64,000 nucleotides of DNA. Origin: Pseudoalteromonas sp. S2755. Its GTDB lineage: Bacteria; Pseudomonadota; Gammaproteobacteria; Enterobacterales; Alteromonadaceae. Position numbers and translations under genes: made by a program. Each line of letters opens with the position of its first letter. The stretch's first letter is position 1. Positions 29,729 through 39,035 of the stretch are shown piece by piece. The stretch spans positions 1 to 64,000 of the forward strand of contig NZ_PNDS01000022.1 of the NCBI RefSeq assembly GCF_005886535.1, given 5' to 3'. The notes beneath the pieces were generated by a model. The model did no database searches. It saw nothing but the letters and a program-made list of their open reading frames with translations, and was not told the DNA's origin.

Positions 29729-29914
29729 CAGATTCTCCTGTTAGCTTATCAAGGTAAGCAAAAACTTATGAATGTGTTAAAAGTAAATCAAAATTGCTGT
29801 TTTTTTACACATGCCACATTGTAAAATCACGATTTAACTAATTAGAGCATAAAGAATTATGCAAAACCCTTTTTAACACTCGAATTAAGTTATATGATCT
29901 ATATGTCATCATTA

Positions 29915-29928
29915 TGACACCGGTGTCA
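29915..29928. promoter_or_regulatory. perfect 14-bp palindrome between pykA and gnd, LacI-type operator candidate
   Basis: TGACACCGGTGTCA is a perfect palindrome centred on CG, the form typical of operators of LacI/GalR-family sugar regulators. It lies 186 bases upstream of the pykA start and 242 bases upstream of the gnd start. The identity of the binding protein is inferred; no LacI gene is in the window. Confidence 0.55.
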
Positions 29929-30028
29929 GTGGCCGTCAATCTCGAATATTTTACCTTACAGCTTAGGGGGCTATTTGAGGTTTATCACAAAATTGGTGAA
30001 TTCGTGCTGCTGTCACTATATTGCTATA

Positions 30029-30086
30029 CAGTGAATTGTGTTAGCTGTCATATTTTGGGGACCGATATGATATCAGTGAATTGTGT
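30029..30086. repeat. 13-bp perfect direct repeat upstream of gnd
   Basis: CAGTGAATTGTGT occurs at 30029-30041 and again at 30074-30086, a 45-base period, 85-142 bases before the gnd start. The second copy also forms a CAGTGA/TCACTG inverted repeat with the following bases. It could be paired regulator half-sites. Confidence 0.5.
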
Positions 30087-30170
30087 GTCTCACTGGTCAA
30101 TCATGGTCGCTCAGGTATAATGCACATACACGAACGCATAAAGTTTTGATGTTACCGAGGAGGAAACTAA

Positions 30171-31544
30171 ATGCAGGTTGCATTAGTTGGTTTGGGTGTG
30201 ATGGGTAAAAACCTCGCGCTAAATCTAATTGAGAAGGGGATGACCTTAGTCGCTTATGACAAGAACCCCGAAGTAGGTGCGGAATTATTGAGTTGCGCAC
30301 AGTCGTTAGGTATGGCGGAGCGCTTACACATAGTGTCTGATCTCGGTGATATGATCAGAAGGTTAGAGACTCCTCGCTCGATTTTATTACTCGTTCCGGC
30401 AGGTGAACTAGTAGATAAAGTTTGTAGCGATTTAGTTGAAGCTGGAGTTGAGAAAGACGATATTATAGTTGACTGTGGTAACAGTAATTACAAAGATGGT
30501 ATTGCACGTAAATTGAAATATCAGAATAAATTTGAGTTTGCCACTATGGGGATTTCTGGCGGTGCCGAAGGTGCACGTCATGGCCCTGCAATGATGGCAA
30601 GTGGTTCAGAAGGTGGTTGGGAGCGTATCGAGCCTTGGTTCGAAAAGGTTGCTGCGAGCTACAACAACGAATCATGTTTCGCGCGTGTAGGGCAATCGGC
30701 CAGCGGTCACTTTGTTAAAATGGTGCACAACGGTATTGAGTATGCGTTGATGCAGCTCATTGCTGAGCTTTATCAATTGCTACGCCTAGGTACTGGTCGC
30801 TCTCCTAAAGAAGTTGCTGAGATTTTTGAATCTTGGTCTGAAGGCAAATTAAATAGTTATCTACTTGCAATTTCTAGCCACATTTTAAGTCTAGAAACAG
30901 AGCAAGGTGAGTCTTTAGTCGACCTTATTGACAACAAAGTAGGGGCTAAAGGCACTGGCCTTTGGACTGCGCAAAACGCGCTGGAGCTTGGTATTGCCGT
31001 ACCTTCGCTTGTGGCTGCGGTACAAGCTCGTCACCTCACCAATACTATTGATACTCCAGCCGCAAAAGAAATGACATACGCGAATAAATCAACGCAAACA
31101 ATTGAGGTTGATTTAGAAGAATTAAAAGATGCATTCTATTTTGCCAGTTTACTCTGTTACCGCCAAGGTCTTGCATTGATTAAGGGCGCGTCACGCGCAC
31201 ACCAGTGGAAAGTGGACCTCAATAAAACGCTACAAACTTGGCGCGCCGGCTGTATTATCCGAGCTGATTACTTAGATGATATCGCTGAAGGTGTTGAATT
31301 TATCGATTCACTAGAGAAACCAGCACTTGCGCTACGTAGTATTACAGGTAAAGCAGTGGCGACTGGTTTGTCTTTCCCTGTGCTTGGCGCGACGCAAACT
31401 TATATTGCAACACTAAGCACACCAAGCAATGGACACTTGGTACAAGCACAGCGTGATTACTTTGGTGAGCACGGCATAAAGACACACAGTGGTGAAACTT
31501 GTCACCTGACTGATCTTGTCGATATCGAAGCAAAAGTTAGATAA
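30171..31544 (+). CDS. gnd: 6-phosphogluconate dehydrogenase, decarboxylating
   Basis: Oxidative pentose-phosphate enzyme that converts 6-phosphogluconate and NADP+ to ribulose 5-phosphate, CO2 and NADPH. It has 457 residues. The Rossmann motif VGLGVMGKNLALNLIEKG is at the N-terminus, the signature GISGGAEGARHGPAMMASG near residue 127, and catalytic Lys/Asn in GHFVKMVHNGIEYALMQL near 183. A strong AGGAGGAAA site precedes the ATG. An intrinsic terminator follows. It is single-gene and divergent from pykA, which suggests joint control of sugar flux. Confidence 0.96.
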   Translation: MQVALVGLGVMGKNLALNLIEKGMTLVAYDKNPEVGAELLSCAQSLGMAERLHIVSDLGDMIRRLETPRSILLLVPAGELVDKVCSDLVEAGVEKDDIIVDCGNSNYKDGIARKLKYQNKFEFATMGISGGAEGARHGPAMMASGSEGGWERIEPWFEKVAASYNNESCFARVGQSASGHFVKMVHNGIEYALMQLIAELYQLLRLGTGRSPKEVAEIFESWSEGKLNSYLLAISSHILSLETEQGESLVDLIDNKVGAKGTGLWTAQNALELGIAVPSLVAAVQARHLTNTIDTPAAKEMTYANKSTQTIEVDLEELKDAFYFASLLCYRQGLALIKGASRAHQWKVDLNKTLQTWRAGCIIRADYLDDIAEGVEFIDSLEKPALALRSITGKAVATGLSFPVLGATQTYIATLSTPSNGHLVQAQRDYFGEHGIKTHSGETCHLTDLVDIEAKVR

Positions 31545-31577
31545 TAATCGACGTTCGGAGCAGTTCGAGCTGATTTA

Positions 31578-31608
31578 AAAGCCGTGGTAACGATACCACG
31601 GCTTTTTT
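31578..31608. terminator. bidirectional intrinsic terminator between gnd and ansA
   Basis: GCCGTGGT pairs with ACCACGGC around AACGAT, flanked by AAA and TTTTTT. It lies between the convergent gnd and ansA genes, 34 bases after the gnd stop codon. Confidence 0.92.
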
Positions 31609-31642
31609 GTAGTGGTACTTTTCGCTTTATTGATATCGATTA

Positions 31643-32653
31643 CTATCGAGTTAGCTCACCGCGCAGATTGTCCTGCATCAAATGACGGATTGTTTCAAGC
31701 TCAAGTTGCTGGCTAAAGAGATAGTGCAGCTTTGTTAAGCACGCTTCTAGTGTCATATCGTAGCCGCTGATCACACCACAGTTTAATAACGCATTTCCTG
31801 TCGCGTAGCCGCCCATATTCACTTTTCCTTGAATACATTGGGTGAGATTGATAATCACCACTCCGCGATCGCTGATTGCTTTAAGCTCAGTTAAAAAGTG
31901 CTCGTCTTGTGGTGCGTTACCAACACCGAAGCTCAATAATATCAGCGCTTTCATCTCGCCACGCATCAGATTTTTAAGGATTTCAGTTGAGATCCCAGGA
32001 TACAAATGCATTACCGCGATAGGTTGAGGTGAAATCTTGGTGACTTGCAAGCTTTGCTCAACGTAAGGGCTTAGCTTCCCTTCGAGCAGCTGTATATTGA
32101 TCCCAGCTTGTGCCAGCGGCGAAAGGTTTGGAGAAGCGAATGCATCGAAGCCATCAGCATGAGCTTTGATTGCTCTGTTACCGCGGTAAAGTTTATTGTT
32201 GAAAAACAAACTCACTTCGGCGATAGGGTAGTTAGCAGCCAAATACATCGCGTTTAACAGATTTACTTGACCATCAGAGCGCAGTTGTGACAACGGAATT
32301 TGAGAGCCGGTTACTATCACAGGTTTAGTTAAGTTCTCAAACATGAAGGATAGTGCAGAGGCAGTATAGGCCATTGTATCTGTGCCATGGAGCACCACAA
32401 AGCCGTCGTAGTCATGATATTTTGATTGAATATCATCCGCGATAAGCTGCCAGTGATGCGGTGACATATCTGACGAATCAATTAACGGGCAATATTCATG
32501 AATATCAAAAAGCGGCATTTCATCGCGAGTAAACTCAGCGTTATTTTTCACCGTATCTGTTAGGTATCCTGCAACCGGAACGTAACCACGACTGGATTGC
32601 TTCATACCAATGGTACCACCGGTATAGGCGATATATATTTTTTTTCTTTTCAT
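31643..32653 (-). CDS. ansA: cytoplasmic type I L-asparaginase
   Basis: Hydrolyses L-asparagine to aspartate and ammonia in the cytoplasm. The 336 residues align with E. coli AnsA throughout. The first active-site Thr is in IYIAYTGGTIGM, the second in the VLHGTDTMAYTASALSFM motif near residue 90, and GYATGNALLNCGV is near the C-terminus. It lies downstream of sppA, as in E. coli. Unusually, a terminator-like hairpin with a U-tract ends directly at the ATG, leaving no visible Shine-Dalgarno site. Confidence 0.96.
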   Translation of the reverse strand: MKRKKIYIAYTGGTIGMKQSSRGYVPVAGYLTDTVKNNAEFTRDEMPLFDIHEYCPLIDSSDMSPHHWQLIADDIQSKYHDYDGFVVLHGTDTMAYTASALSFMFENLTKPVIVTGSQIPLSQLRSDGQVNLLNAMYLAANYPIAEVSLFFNNKLYRGNRAIKAHADGFDAFASPNLSPLAQAGINIQLLEGKLSPYVEQSLQVTKISPQPIAVMHLYPGISTEILKNLMRGEMKALILLSFGVGNAPQDEHFLTELKAISDRGVVIINLTQCIQGKVNMGGYATGNALLNCGVISGYDMTLEACLTKLHYLFSQQLELETIRHLMQDNLRGELTR

Positions 32654-32680
32654 AAAAAAGCCCAGAATAAAATCTGGGCT
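32654..32680 (-). terminator. terminator-like hairpin abutting the ansA start codon
   Basis: On the minus strand an 8-bp perfect stem (AGCCCAGA and TCTGGGCT, 6-base loop) is followed by six T residues and then immediately by the ATG of ansA. It has the form of an intrinsic terminator for sppA, but sits where the ansA ribosome-binding site should be. Confidence 0.75.
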
Positions 32681-32724
32681 CAGTATAACAATTACAGCAC
32701 CACAATTGCAGTGCTTAATCGATT

Positions 32725-34605
32725 TTACTCAGGTGAGACGTTACACACTAAGCAAAGCGTATAGACATGGTTAGGATCGTTAAGCTGGCCTAACATTTGA
32801 GTTTGTAGTGCTATTGTATTGCTAACACTGTCTAGGGTATGTAATGCAGTTTTTGCGAATATCGATTGCTCCGGTACAAGGGCACTAATGGCACTTTGCA
32901 CCATAGACGCACCAAATAATTGCTGCATCAGCTTTTCTTGCTCGGTGAGTGTTTGTTCAATAGTGATAACATCATACATCTCTAAATTAGCAAGACTTGC
33001 TGCCGCTTCAATGGCATCGTTCTTGTTACCTAACTTATCGACTAGGCCAAAATCAAGCGCCTGAGTTGCCAGCCATACACGTCCTTGCGCAACATCGTTA
33101 ACCGCTGACTTATCAAGGTTTCGTTCGGTTGCAACCATAGAGATAAACTTATCATAGGCATCTTCAACCCCCATCTGGATAAGGTTTTTATAACCACCAT
33201 CTATCCCTCTGAATGGAGATTGACCTTTTAATTCAGTTGTCGCAACACCGTCAGAGTAAATTCCTAATGAGTTTGCTGCATTTTCAAAGGTCATGATCAT
33301 GCCAAAGACACCAATAGAGCCTGTGATCGTACTTGGAGACGCCCAAATTTCATTGGCTGATGCTGCAATCCAATAACCGCCAGAAGCGGCAACTGAACCC
33401 ATTGATGCTATCACGGGCTTTCCAGCGGCTTTTAGTGCAATAACTTCATTACGAATGGTTTCAGAAGCAAACATGCTACCACCGCCAGAGTCAATTCTTA
33501 ATACAACTGCTTTCACTTTGTCATTAAGGCGAGCCTTTCTAAGTAATGCAGCTGTTGAATCGCCACCAATAGCACCTGCTTTACGCTTGCCATCAGAGAT
33601 TTGACCTTTAGCAACAACCACGGCGACTTTTTCGGTAAATGGGTTTTCTGCAAACTCTTTAGGCGGCAAAGTTGAGAGATATTGATTGAACGAGACCTGT
33701 TTAAAAGATTTTCCTTGTGCATCGAGACCAACTTCATCGATCAGTTTCTGTGCAAATGCCTGATTGGTCGTTAACGCATCGACCCATTGGTTGTCGATAG
33801 CGTATTTGGCGGAATCCCCTTGCGCGGCTTCCATTTTGTCTGTTAATGCTGCGAAGGTTTCATCAAAATTAGCCACGTCAAAACCACGATTTTCAGCAAC
33901 TTCTGTTTTATATTGTGTCCAAAGCGGGGTGATCCATCCAAGATTTGACTCTTTTGCTTCTGGTGACATATCGCTGCGAATATAAGGCTCAACAGCCGAC
34001 TTATATGTACCAACACGGAAAATATGTTGCGTAACTTTAAGCTTATCAAGCGCCTCTTTAAAATACAGTGGGTACATGCCAAACCCGGTGATATTAACTC
34101 CCCCATATGGGTGTAGAGAAATTTCATTTGCTACCGACGCAAGATAGTATTGAGCTTGAGTGTAATAGGCGCCGTGGGCATAGATTTTTTTGCCCGCAGC
34201 TTTGAATTGCGCTAGCGCGTCTTTGATATCTCGTAATTTATCGAGGTGGGCGCTATGAAGACGTTGTAAATCAAGATACATCACTGTAATGCGGTCGTCT
34301 CGAGCTGCTTTATTGATAACATCGATAATATCATCTAATAAAATTTCACTTGGCTCTTCTGAGTCATCAAAAGCATCACTCATGGCCGCCTCAATAGGGT
34401 CAACATAGGTTAATTGCTCAACAATGATACCGTTCAGGTTTAAACGTAATACGCTTTTATTTTCGACCTTAACCTGATCCTCACCTGATACAACGCTTAT
34501 CACTATGGCGATTAGAATGAATAAAAAAAGTAGATTTAGAATTAATCGCCTAGAAAAGTTTAGTGTGGCCCAAATGCCTTTAAAAATATTCGCTATCAGT
34601 TTCAA
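32725..34605 (-). CDS. sppA: signal peptide peptidase, 67K type
   Basis: Membrane-bound serine protease that degrades cleaved signal peptides. The 626-residue length matches the duplicated E. coli type. One N-terminal membrane anchor lies at residues 20-40 (LILNLLFLFILIAIVISVV). The catalytic Lys is in FRVGTYKSAVEPYIR near residue 205 and the nucleophile Ser in MGSVAASGGYWIAA near 409. It starts at a TTG preceded by AAGGGA. ansA follows 71 bases downstream; ydjA, adjacent to sppA in E. coli, is only 3 kb away here. Confidence 0.94.
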   Translation of the reverse strand: MKLIANIFKGIWATLNFSRRLILNLLFLFILIAIVISVVSGEDQVKVENKSVLRLNLNGIIVEQLTYVDPIEAAMSDAFDDSEEPSEILLDDIIDVINKAARDDRITVMYLDLQRLHSAHLDKLRDIKDALAQFKAAGKKIYAHGAYYTQAQYYLASVANEISLHPYGGVNITGFGMYPLYFKEALDKLKVTQHIFRVGTYKSAVEPYIRSDMSPEAKESNLGWITPLWTQYKTEVAENRGFDVANFDETFAALTDKMEAAQGDSAKYAIDNQWVDALTTNQAFAQKLIDEVGLDAQGKSFKQVSFNQYLSTLPPKEFAENPFTEKVAVVVAKGQISDGKRKAGAIGGDSTAALLRKARLNDKVKAVVLRIDSGGGSMFASETIRNEVIALKAAGKPVIASMGSVAASGGYWIAASANEIWASPSTITGSIGVFGMIMTFENAANSLGIYSDGVATTELKGQSPFRGIDGGYKNLIQMGVEDAYDKFISMVATERNLDKSAVNDVAQGRVWLATQALDFGLVDKLGNKNDAIEAAASLANLEMYDVITIEQTLTEQEKLMQQLFGASMVQSAISALVPEQSIFAKTALHTLDSVSNTIALQTQMLGQLNDPNHVYTLCLVCNVSPE

Positions 34606-34817
34606 AATGATCCCTTATGCTTAACTTCAATACAACGCTATACATTTATCATATATCAGAGCGAGTTTCATGAATAATAGAAAAACGTAACGAAGTATTT
34701 TCATGGTTGAAATATCGCCAATGCAGCCAAATTCGTTAATTTCTTTCTTCTTAAGACTTGCCAAATAATAAAAAAACGTTAATGTTCACAGGTAAGACCA
34801 GTTTTGTGGGGCGGCAA

Positions 34818-36779
34818 ATGTTAGAACAAGAACTACAACTTAAACATACCAGTTTGCGAAATCGCTTGGTAATGGGATCAATGCATACCGGGCTTGAAGA
34901 AGGGTGGCACAATCGAAAGCGACTGGCTGCGTTTTATGAAGAACGAGCAAAAGGTGGAGTGGGCCTGATCGTAACCGGTGGTTATAGTCCAAACCTACGT
35001 GGTAAGTTGACACCAATTTCTTCTTCTTTTAACTCGTTATACGATGTAATTAAACACAAAGCATACACTGACGTAGTACATAAACATGGTGGCAAAATTT
35101 GTCTGCAGTTACTACATGCAGGACGCTACGCTTATCACCCATTCAACACTGCACCTAGTGCGATTAAAGCGCCGATTAATCCATATAAACCAAAAGCAAT
35201 GAGCGTAAGTGCTATTAAAGGTACGATTAAGGACTTTGCTCACTCAGCTAAGTTGGCCGAAAAAGCCGGCTACGATGGTGTGGAAATTATGGGCTCAGAG
35301 GGTTATTTAATCAATGAGTTTATGGCCAACCATACCAATAAGCGCACTGATGAGTATGGTGGTAGCTTAGAAAACAGAATGCGATTGGCAACAGATATTG
35401 TAAAAGCGGTTAGGGCAAAAGTGAGCGATAAATTCATTATCGTTTTTCGTTTGTCGGTCATGGACTTAATCCCAAATGGCTCAACACCAGAAGAAGTTGT
35501 GCTGCAAGCCAAAGCTTTGGTTGCAGCAGGTGTGGATATTCTTAATACCGGAATCGGTTGGCATGAGGCACGCGTTCCAACAATTGCGTCGATGGTGCCT
35601 CCAGGTGCCTATCGTGAAGCGTCTCATAGATTAAAACAAGCGGTAGATATACCTGTTGTAGCAGTAAATAGGATTAATACGCCAGATCTTGCTAATGACA
35701 TTTTAGCTAAAGGAGATGCCGATCTTATTTCTATGGCGCGTCCGTTACTGGCTGATCCTGAATTCTTTAATAAATATCAAGAGCAACGCTCGGAACAAAT
35801 TAATATTTGTATCGGCTGTAATCAGGGGTGTTTAGACCATGTATTTAAAGGTAAACGAGCAACATGTTTGGTGAATCCGCAAGCAGGATTTGAATTGGAT
35901 TATCCACTTCATACCGTCCAAAAGAAAAAACACGTACTCGTTGTTGGGGCTGGGCCTGCTGGGTTGTCTGTAAGTTATTATCTAGCTAAAAAAGGCCACC
36001 AAGTTAAGTTGATTGATAAAGGTAGCGAATTAGGTGGTCAGTTTAATTTAGCCATGCGAATACCCGGTAAAGAAGACTTCCAACATACACTTAAATACTA
36101 TGTCAGCGAAATAAATCGCTTGGGTGTTGAGCTTTGCCTAGATACACCATACGAAGAAACAATGGCAAATGCATTTGATGATGTGGTATTTGCAACGGGT
36201 GTACGCCCACGTATGTCGAAAATTGAATGCGCGGATGGAAAACGTGTGTTTGCCTATGACGAAGTTATCAAAGGCGAAGTAGAATTAGGCGATAAAATTG
36301 CCATTTTGGGCGCAGGTGGTATTGGCTTTGACATGGTAGCGTTTTTAACTGAACAGCGAGAACAAACTATTCCAGATTTTAAATCTCAATGGGGAATAGA
36401 GTGCGAAGCGCAACCATCACAAGAGCAAAGGCCAATTTATATGTTAAAACGCTCTGAAGGACGCTTTGGTAAAGACTTGGGTAAGACCACTGGCTGGATC
36501 CACAGAGCTGTTGCAAAACATCACAATGTTCAGCAAATTGCAGAGTGCGAATATATAAGCTTTGATAATCAAGGTTTGACTGTGAGAGTGGCAGGTGAAG
36601 AACAACTGTTAGATGTAGATACGGTCATTGCCTGTATTGGACAAGTTTCCAACGATAGCTTGTTCGATAAAGAGGCGCTACCTGTAAATCAGCACGTTAT
36701 TGGTGGGGCCAAACTGGCTGCAGCGATTGATGCTAAGCGAGCGATTGCAGAGGCACTTCAGGTAGCAAGAAAGATCTAA
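34818..36779 (+). CDS. fadH: NADPH-dependent 2,4-dienoyl-CoA reductase
   Basis: Iron-sulfur flavoenzyme that reduces 2,4-dienoyl-CoA during beta-oxidation of unsaturated fatty acids. The N-terminal FMN TIM barrel shows VMGSMHTGLEE and EIMGSEGYLINEF. The 4Fe-4S ligands are in CIGCNQGCLDHVFKGKRATCLVNP, near residue 330 onward. The C-terminal FAD/NAD domain has VLVVGAGPAGLSVSYYLA and IAILGAGGIGFDMVAF. I chose the ATG at 34818 because GGGG lies just upstream and the N-terminus then aligns with E. coli FadH; the frame is open 20 codons further to a TTG. Divergent from sppA. Confidence 0.95.
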   Translation: MLEQELQLKHTSLRNRLVMGSMHTGLEEGWHNRKRLAAFYEERAKGGVGLIVTGGYSPNLRGKLTPISSSFNSLYDVIKHKAYTDVVHKHGGKICLQLLHAGRYAYHPFNTAPSAIKAPINPYKPKAMSVSAIKGTIKDFAHSAKLAEKAGYDGVEIMGSEGYLINEFMANHTNKRTDEYGGSLENRMRLATDIVKAVRAKVSDKFIIVFRLSVMDLIPNGSTPEEVVLQAKALVAAGVDILNTGIGWHEARVPTIASMVPPGAYREASHRLKQAVDIPVVAVNRINTPDLANDILAKGDADLISMARPLLADPEFFNKYQEQRSEQINICIGCNQGCLDHVFKGKRATCLVNPQAGFELDYPLHTVQKKKHVLVVGAGPAGLSVSYYLAKKGHQVKLIDKGSELGGQFNLAMRIPGKEDFQHTLKYYVSEINRLGVELCLDTPYEETMANAFDDVVFATGVRPRMSKIECADGKRVFAYDEVIKGEVELGDKIAILGAGGIGFDMVAFLTEQREQTIPDFKSQWGIECEAQPSQEQRPIYMLKRSEGRFGKDLGKTTGWIHRAVAKHHNVQQIAECEYISFDNQGLTVRVAGEEQLLDVDTVIACIGQVSNDSLFDKEALPVNQHVIGGAKLAAAIDAKRAIAEALQVARKI

Positions 36780-36842
36780 CGAAATAATCCAACCCAATCT
36801 GCGGTCTATACTGATAATTCAAACATCAACTATGGACCGCAT

Positions 36843-37550
36843 ATGTTTACCAACCTACTAAAGCCGTATCGGCAACTACAACATTTATCTCAATATTTTT
36901 CTGGTCTTGCACCATTGCTTATGCGACTTATTCTCGCGCCTGTTATGATCATTGCAGGTTATAATAAGTTGAATTTGACCAATCCAGACGCAACGTTTTT
37001 GCAAAGTCTCCTCGCCGATCCGAATATTGTTGCTTGGTTTGGTAATAGTGAATGGGGCTTAGGTTTACCTTTTCCTGACTTGCTTGCCTTTCTTGCCGCT
37101 TGGACGGAGTTTTTAGGAGGCTGGTTAATTTTATTTGGCTTGCTTACACGCTTAGTATCAATTCCACTCATGGTGACCATGGTTGTTGCTGCAACGACGG
37201 TCCATTTGGAGCACGGTTGGTTTTCAGTAACGCCAACAAATCCAGATACTAGCGCAGCGAAAGTACTAGATTGGTTTGGCTTTGACGAAGCTAAAGTGAG
37301 TTTAGAAAATAGTGTAGATGCAAAGCAGCGTTTAGATTTAATTAAAGAGATTGTCGAAGAAAATGGCAAACCAAGTTATCTATACGAAAAAGGCAATATT
37401 GTGATTTTAAACAATGGAATTGAATTTGCAGCAACTTACTTTGTATTACTACTATCACTATTTTTTACCGGTGGAGGACGTTATGTTAGTGTTGATTATT
37501 GGTTGAGACTACTTTTCGAAAGAAAACAACGCGGCTTAATTCCTGAATAA
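36843..37550 (+). CDS. DoxX-family membrane protein
   Basis: A 235-residue inner-membrane protein of the DoxX family. Helix 1 (APLLMRLILAPVMIIAGYNKL) carries the family motif near residue 25. Two more helices lie near 80-120, a polar insertion of about 60 residues follows (125-185), and the last helix is at about 195-215. The insertion makes it longer than a typical DoxX protein of about 140 residues. The role is unknown; some relatives act in redox or thiol homeostasis. It lies 63 bases after fadH and may be read from it. Confidence 0.8.
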   Translation: MFTNLLKPYRQLQHLSQYFSGLAPLLMRLILAPVMIIAGYNKLNLTNPDATFLQSLLADPNIVAWFGNSEWGLGLPFPDLLAFLAAWTEFLGGWLILFGLLTRLVSIPLMVTMVVAATTVHLEHGWFSVTPTNPDTSAAKVLDWFGFDEAKVSLENSVDAKQRLDLIKEIVEENGKPSYLYEKGNIVILNNGIEFAATYFVLLLSLFFTGGGRYVSVDYWLRLLFERKQRGLIPE

Positions 37551-37734
37551 AAATCGGTTATGGCAAGGATGCAATCATAAACTCGTGATGTCGCGTGGTC
37601 GAATTTAAGGTAAAATGGTAGACTATCACCATGTTACGACAATTTGCTTAATTAAATAGCCTATTTCGAGGCAAGTATTAAGTTAAATTAGTATAATTCA
37701 CGGCCATTTTGAAGGCACAACACGGGACGAGTTA

Positions 37735-38283
37735 ATGGACGCCATAGAATTACTCTTAACACGCCAGTCAGATAGCAACCTGTCTTTTCCTGGACCCAAT
37801 CCAGCTCAACTAGAAATCATTAAAAAGGCGGCACTAAAAGTGCCAGATCACGGTGGTTTAACACCGTTTAAATTTATTATAGTGGAAGAAAGAGGCCGCG
37901 AAAAGCTGGGTGAAATCTACTACCAAGCGGCGGTAAAAGAGCAACAAGAGCAACGGGTAATAGATAGAGCGAGACAATTGCCAGAGCGTGCCCCTATGTT
38001 GATCATCGCTATATCTCCTTATCAAGAACATCCAAAAGTACCTCGTATTGAGCAAATTCAAAGTGCAGGCTGTAGTGTCTTTGCTATGCAGCAAGCGGCT
38101 TTTGCACAGGGGTTGTCTGGTGTCTGGCGAACTGGCTACTTTGCTCAGAGTCCAGAAGTGAAAAAGCAACTTGGTCTCGATGGAAAGGATGAAATCGTTG
38201 GCTATCTTTATTTAGGCACGCCTACGGTACAGTGTACTAAGCCTACAAGGCACAAACCTGAAGATTTCTTTAGCAGTTTATAA
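37735..38283 (+). CDS. ydjA: nitroreductase-family flavoprotein, YdjA type
   Basis: FMN-dependent oxidoreductase of 182 residues matching E. coli YdjA. It starts MDAIELLLTRQSDSNL and has KVPDHGGLTPFKFIIVE near residue 38, KVPRIEQIQSAGCSVFAMQQAAFAQG near 100-125, and the terminal GYLYLGTP. The substrate is not established. In E. coli ydjA lies beside sppA-ansA, so the proximity here appears to be retained synteny. upp follows after 12 bases, so the pair is probably co-transcribed. Confidence 0.88.
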   Translation: MDAIELLLTRQSDSNLSFPGPNPAQLEIIKKAALKVPDHGGLTPFKFIIVEERGREKLGEIYYQAAVKEQQEQRVIDRARQLPERAPMLIIAISPYQEHPKVPRIEQIQSAGCSVFAMQQAAFAQGLSGVWRTGYFAQSPEVKKQLGLDGKDEIVGYLYLGTPTVQCTKPTRHKPEDFFSSL

Positions 38284-38295
38284 GGATACGCAGTC

Positions 38296-38928
38296 ATGGC
38301 ATTACATGTAATTGATCACCCATTAGTTCAGCATAAACTTGGGTTGTTACGAGAGCAGGGCATATCAACTAAAAACTTTCGCGAAATTGTCTCGGAAGTT
38401 GGCAACTTACTCACTTACGAAGCAACAAAAGATTTGACGTTGAGCGATCAGGTCATCTCCGCTTGGGATGGTAACGAGTTAACAGTTAAAAGGCTGACGG
38501 GTAAAAAGATCACCTTGGTGCCAATTTTAAGAGCCGGTTTGGGAATGCTAGATGGCATATTGCAGTTGATCCCAGCGGCTAAAGTGAGTGTTGTGGGTTT
38601 GCAACGCAATGAAGAAACACTTGAGCCTGTGCCTTATTTCGAGAAACTGGTTGGAAATATTGATGCCAGACTTGCGTTAGTTATTGATCCAATGCTTGCG
38701 ACTGGTGGTTCACTGATCGCTACTATCGACATGCTAAAAAAAGCAGGCTCAAAAGAGATCAGAGCGATTGTGCTGGTAGCGGCGCCAGAGGGAATAAAGT
38801 TGGTGGAAGAAGCACACCCTGACGTTGAAATATACACGGCAGCATTAGATAGCCACTTAAATGAGAAAGGATATATAGTCCCAGGGCTTGGTGATGCCGG
38901 TGACAAAATCTTTGGCACTCGCGCATAA
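38296..38928 (+). CDS. upp: uracil phosphoribosyltransferase
   Basis: Pyrimidine salvage enzyme making UMP from uracil and PRPP in the cytoplasm. At 210 residues it is slightly longer than the common 208. The PRPP-binding motif [20 protein letters not shown] is near residue 130, and the uracil-binding region [17 protein letters not shown] is at the C-terminus. AAGGA precedes the start. Terminated by a strong bidirectional hairpin. No uracil permease gene is adjacent, unlike in E. coli. Confidence 0.97.
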   Translation: MALHVIDHPLVQHKLGLLREQGISTKNFREIVSEVGNLLTYEATKDLTLSDQVISAWDGNELTVKRLTGKKITLVPILRAGLGMLDGILQLIPAAKVSVVGLQRNEETLEPVPYFEKLVGNIDARLALVIDPMLATGGSLIATIDMLKKAGSKEIRAIVLVAAPEGIKLVEEAHPDVEIYTAALDSHLNEKGYIVPGLGDAGDKIFGTRA

Positions 38929-38979
38929 CTTACTGATTTAATGTCATGAAATTTAGGTATCACTGCTTCAAGTTAAATA

Positions 38980-39008
38980 AAAAAGCTACCCATAAGAGGT
39001 AGCTTTTT
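38980..39008. terminator. bidirectional intrinsic terminator between upp and the TonB receptor gene
   Basis: AAAAAGCTACC pairs with GGTAGCTTTTT around a 7-base loop between the two convergent genes, with A and T runs suiting termination on both strands. Confidence 0.93.
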
Positions 39009-39035
39009 GGTTTCTATAAAAGAAAGGAATCGGTA

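Noticed and set aside
29914-30120. A 68-codon open frame in the pykA-gnd intergenic region
   Set aside because: Its start codon lies inside the palindrome, it has no ribosome site, its composition is not protein-like, and it covers repeats better explained as regulatory DNA.
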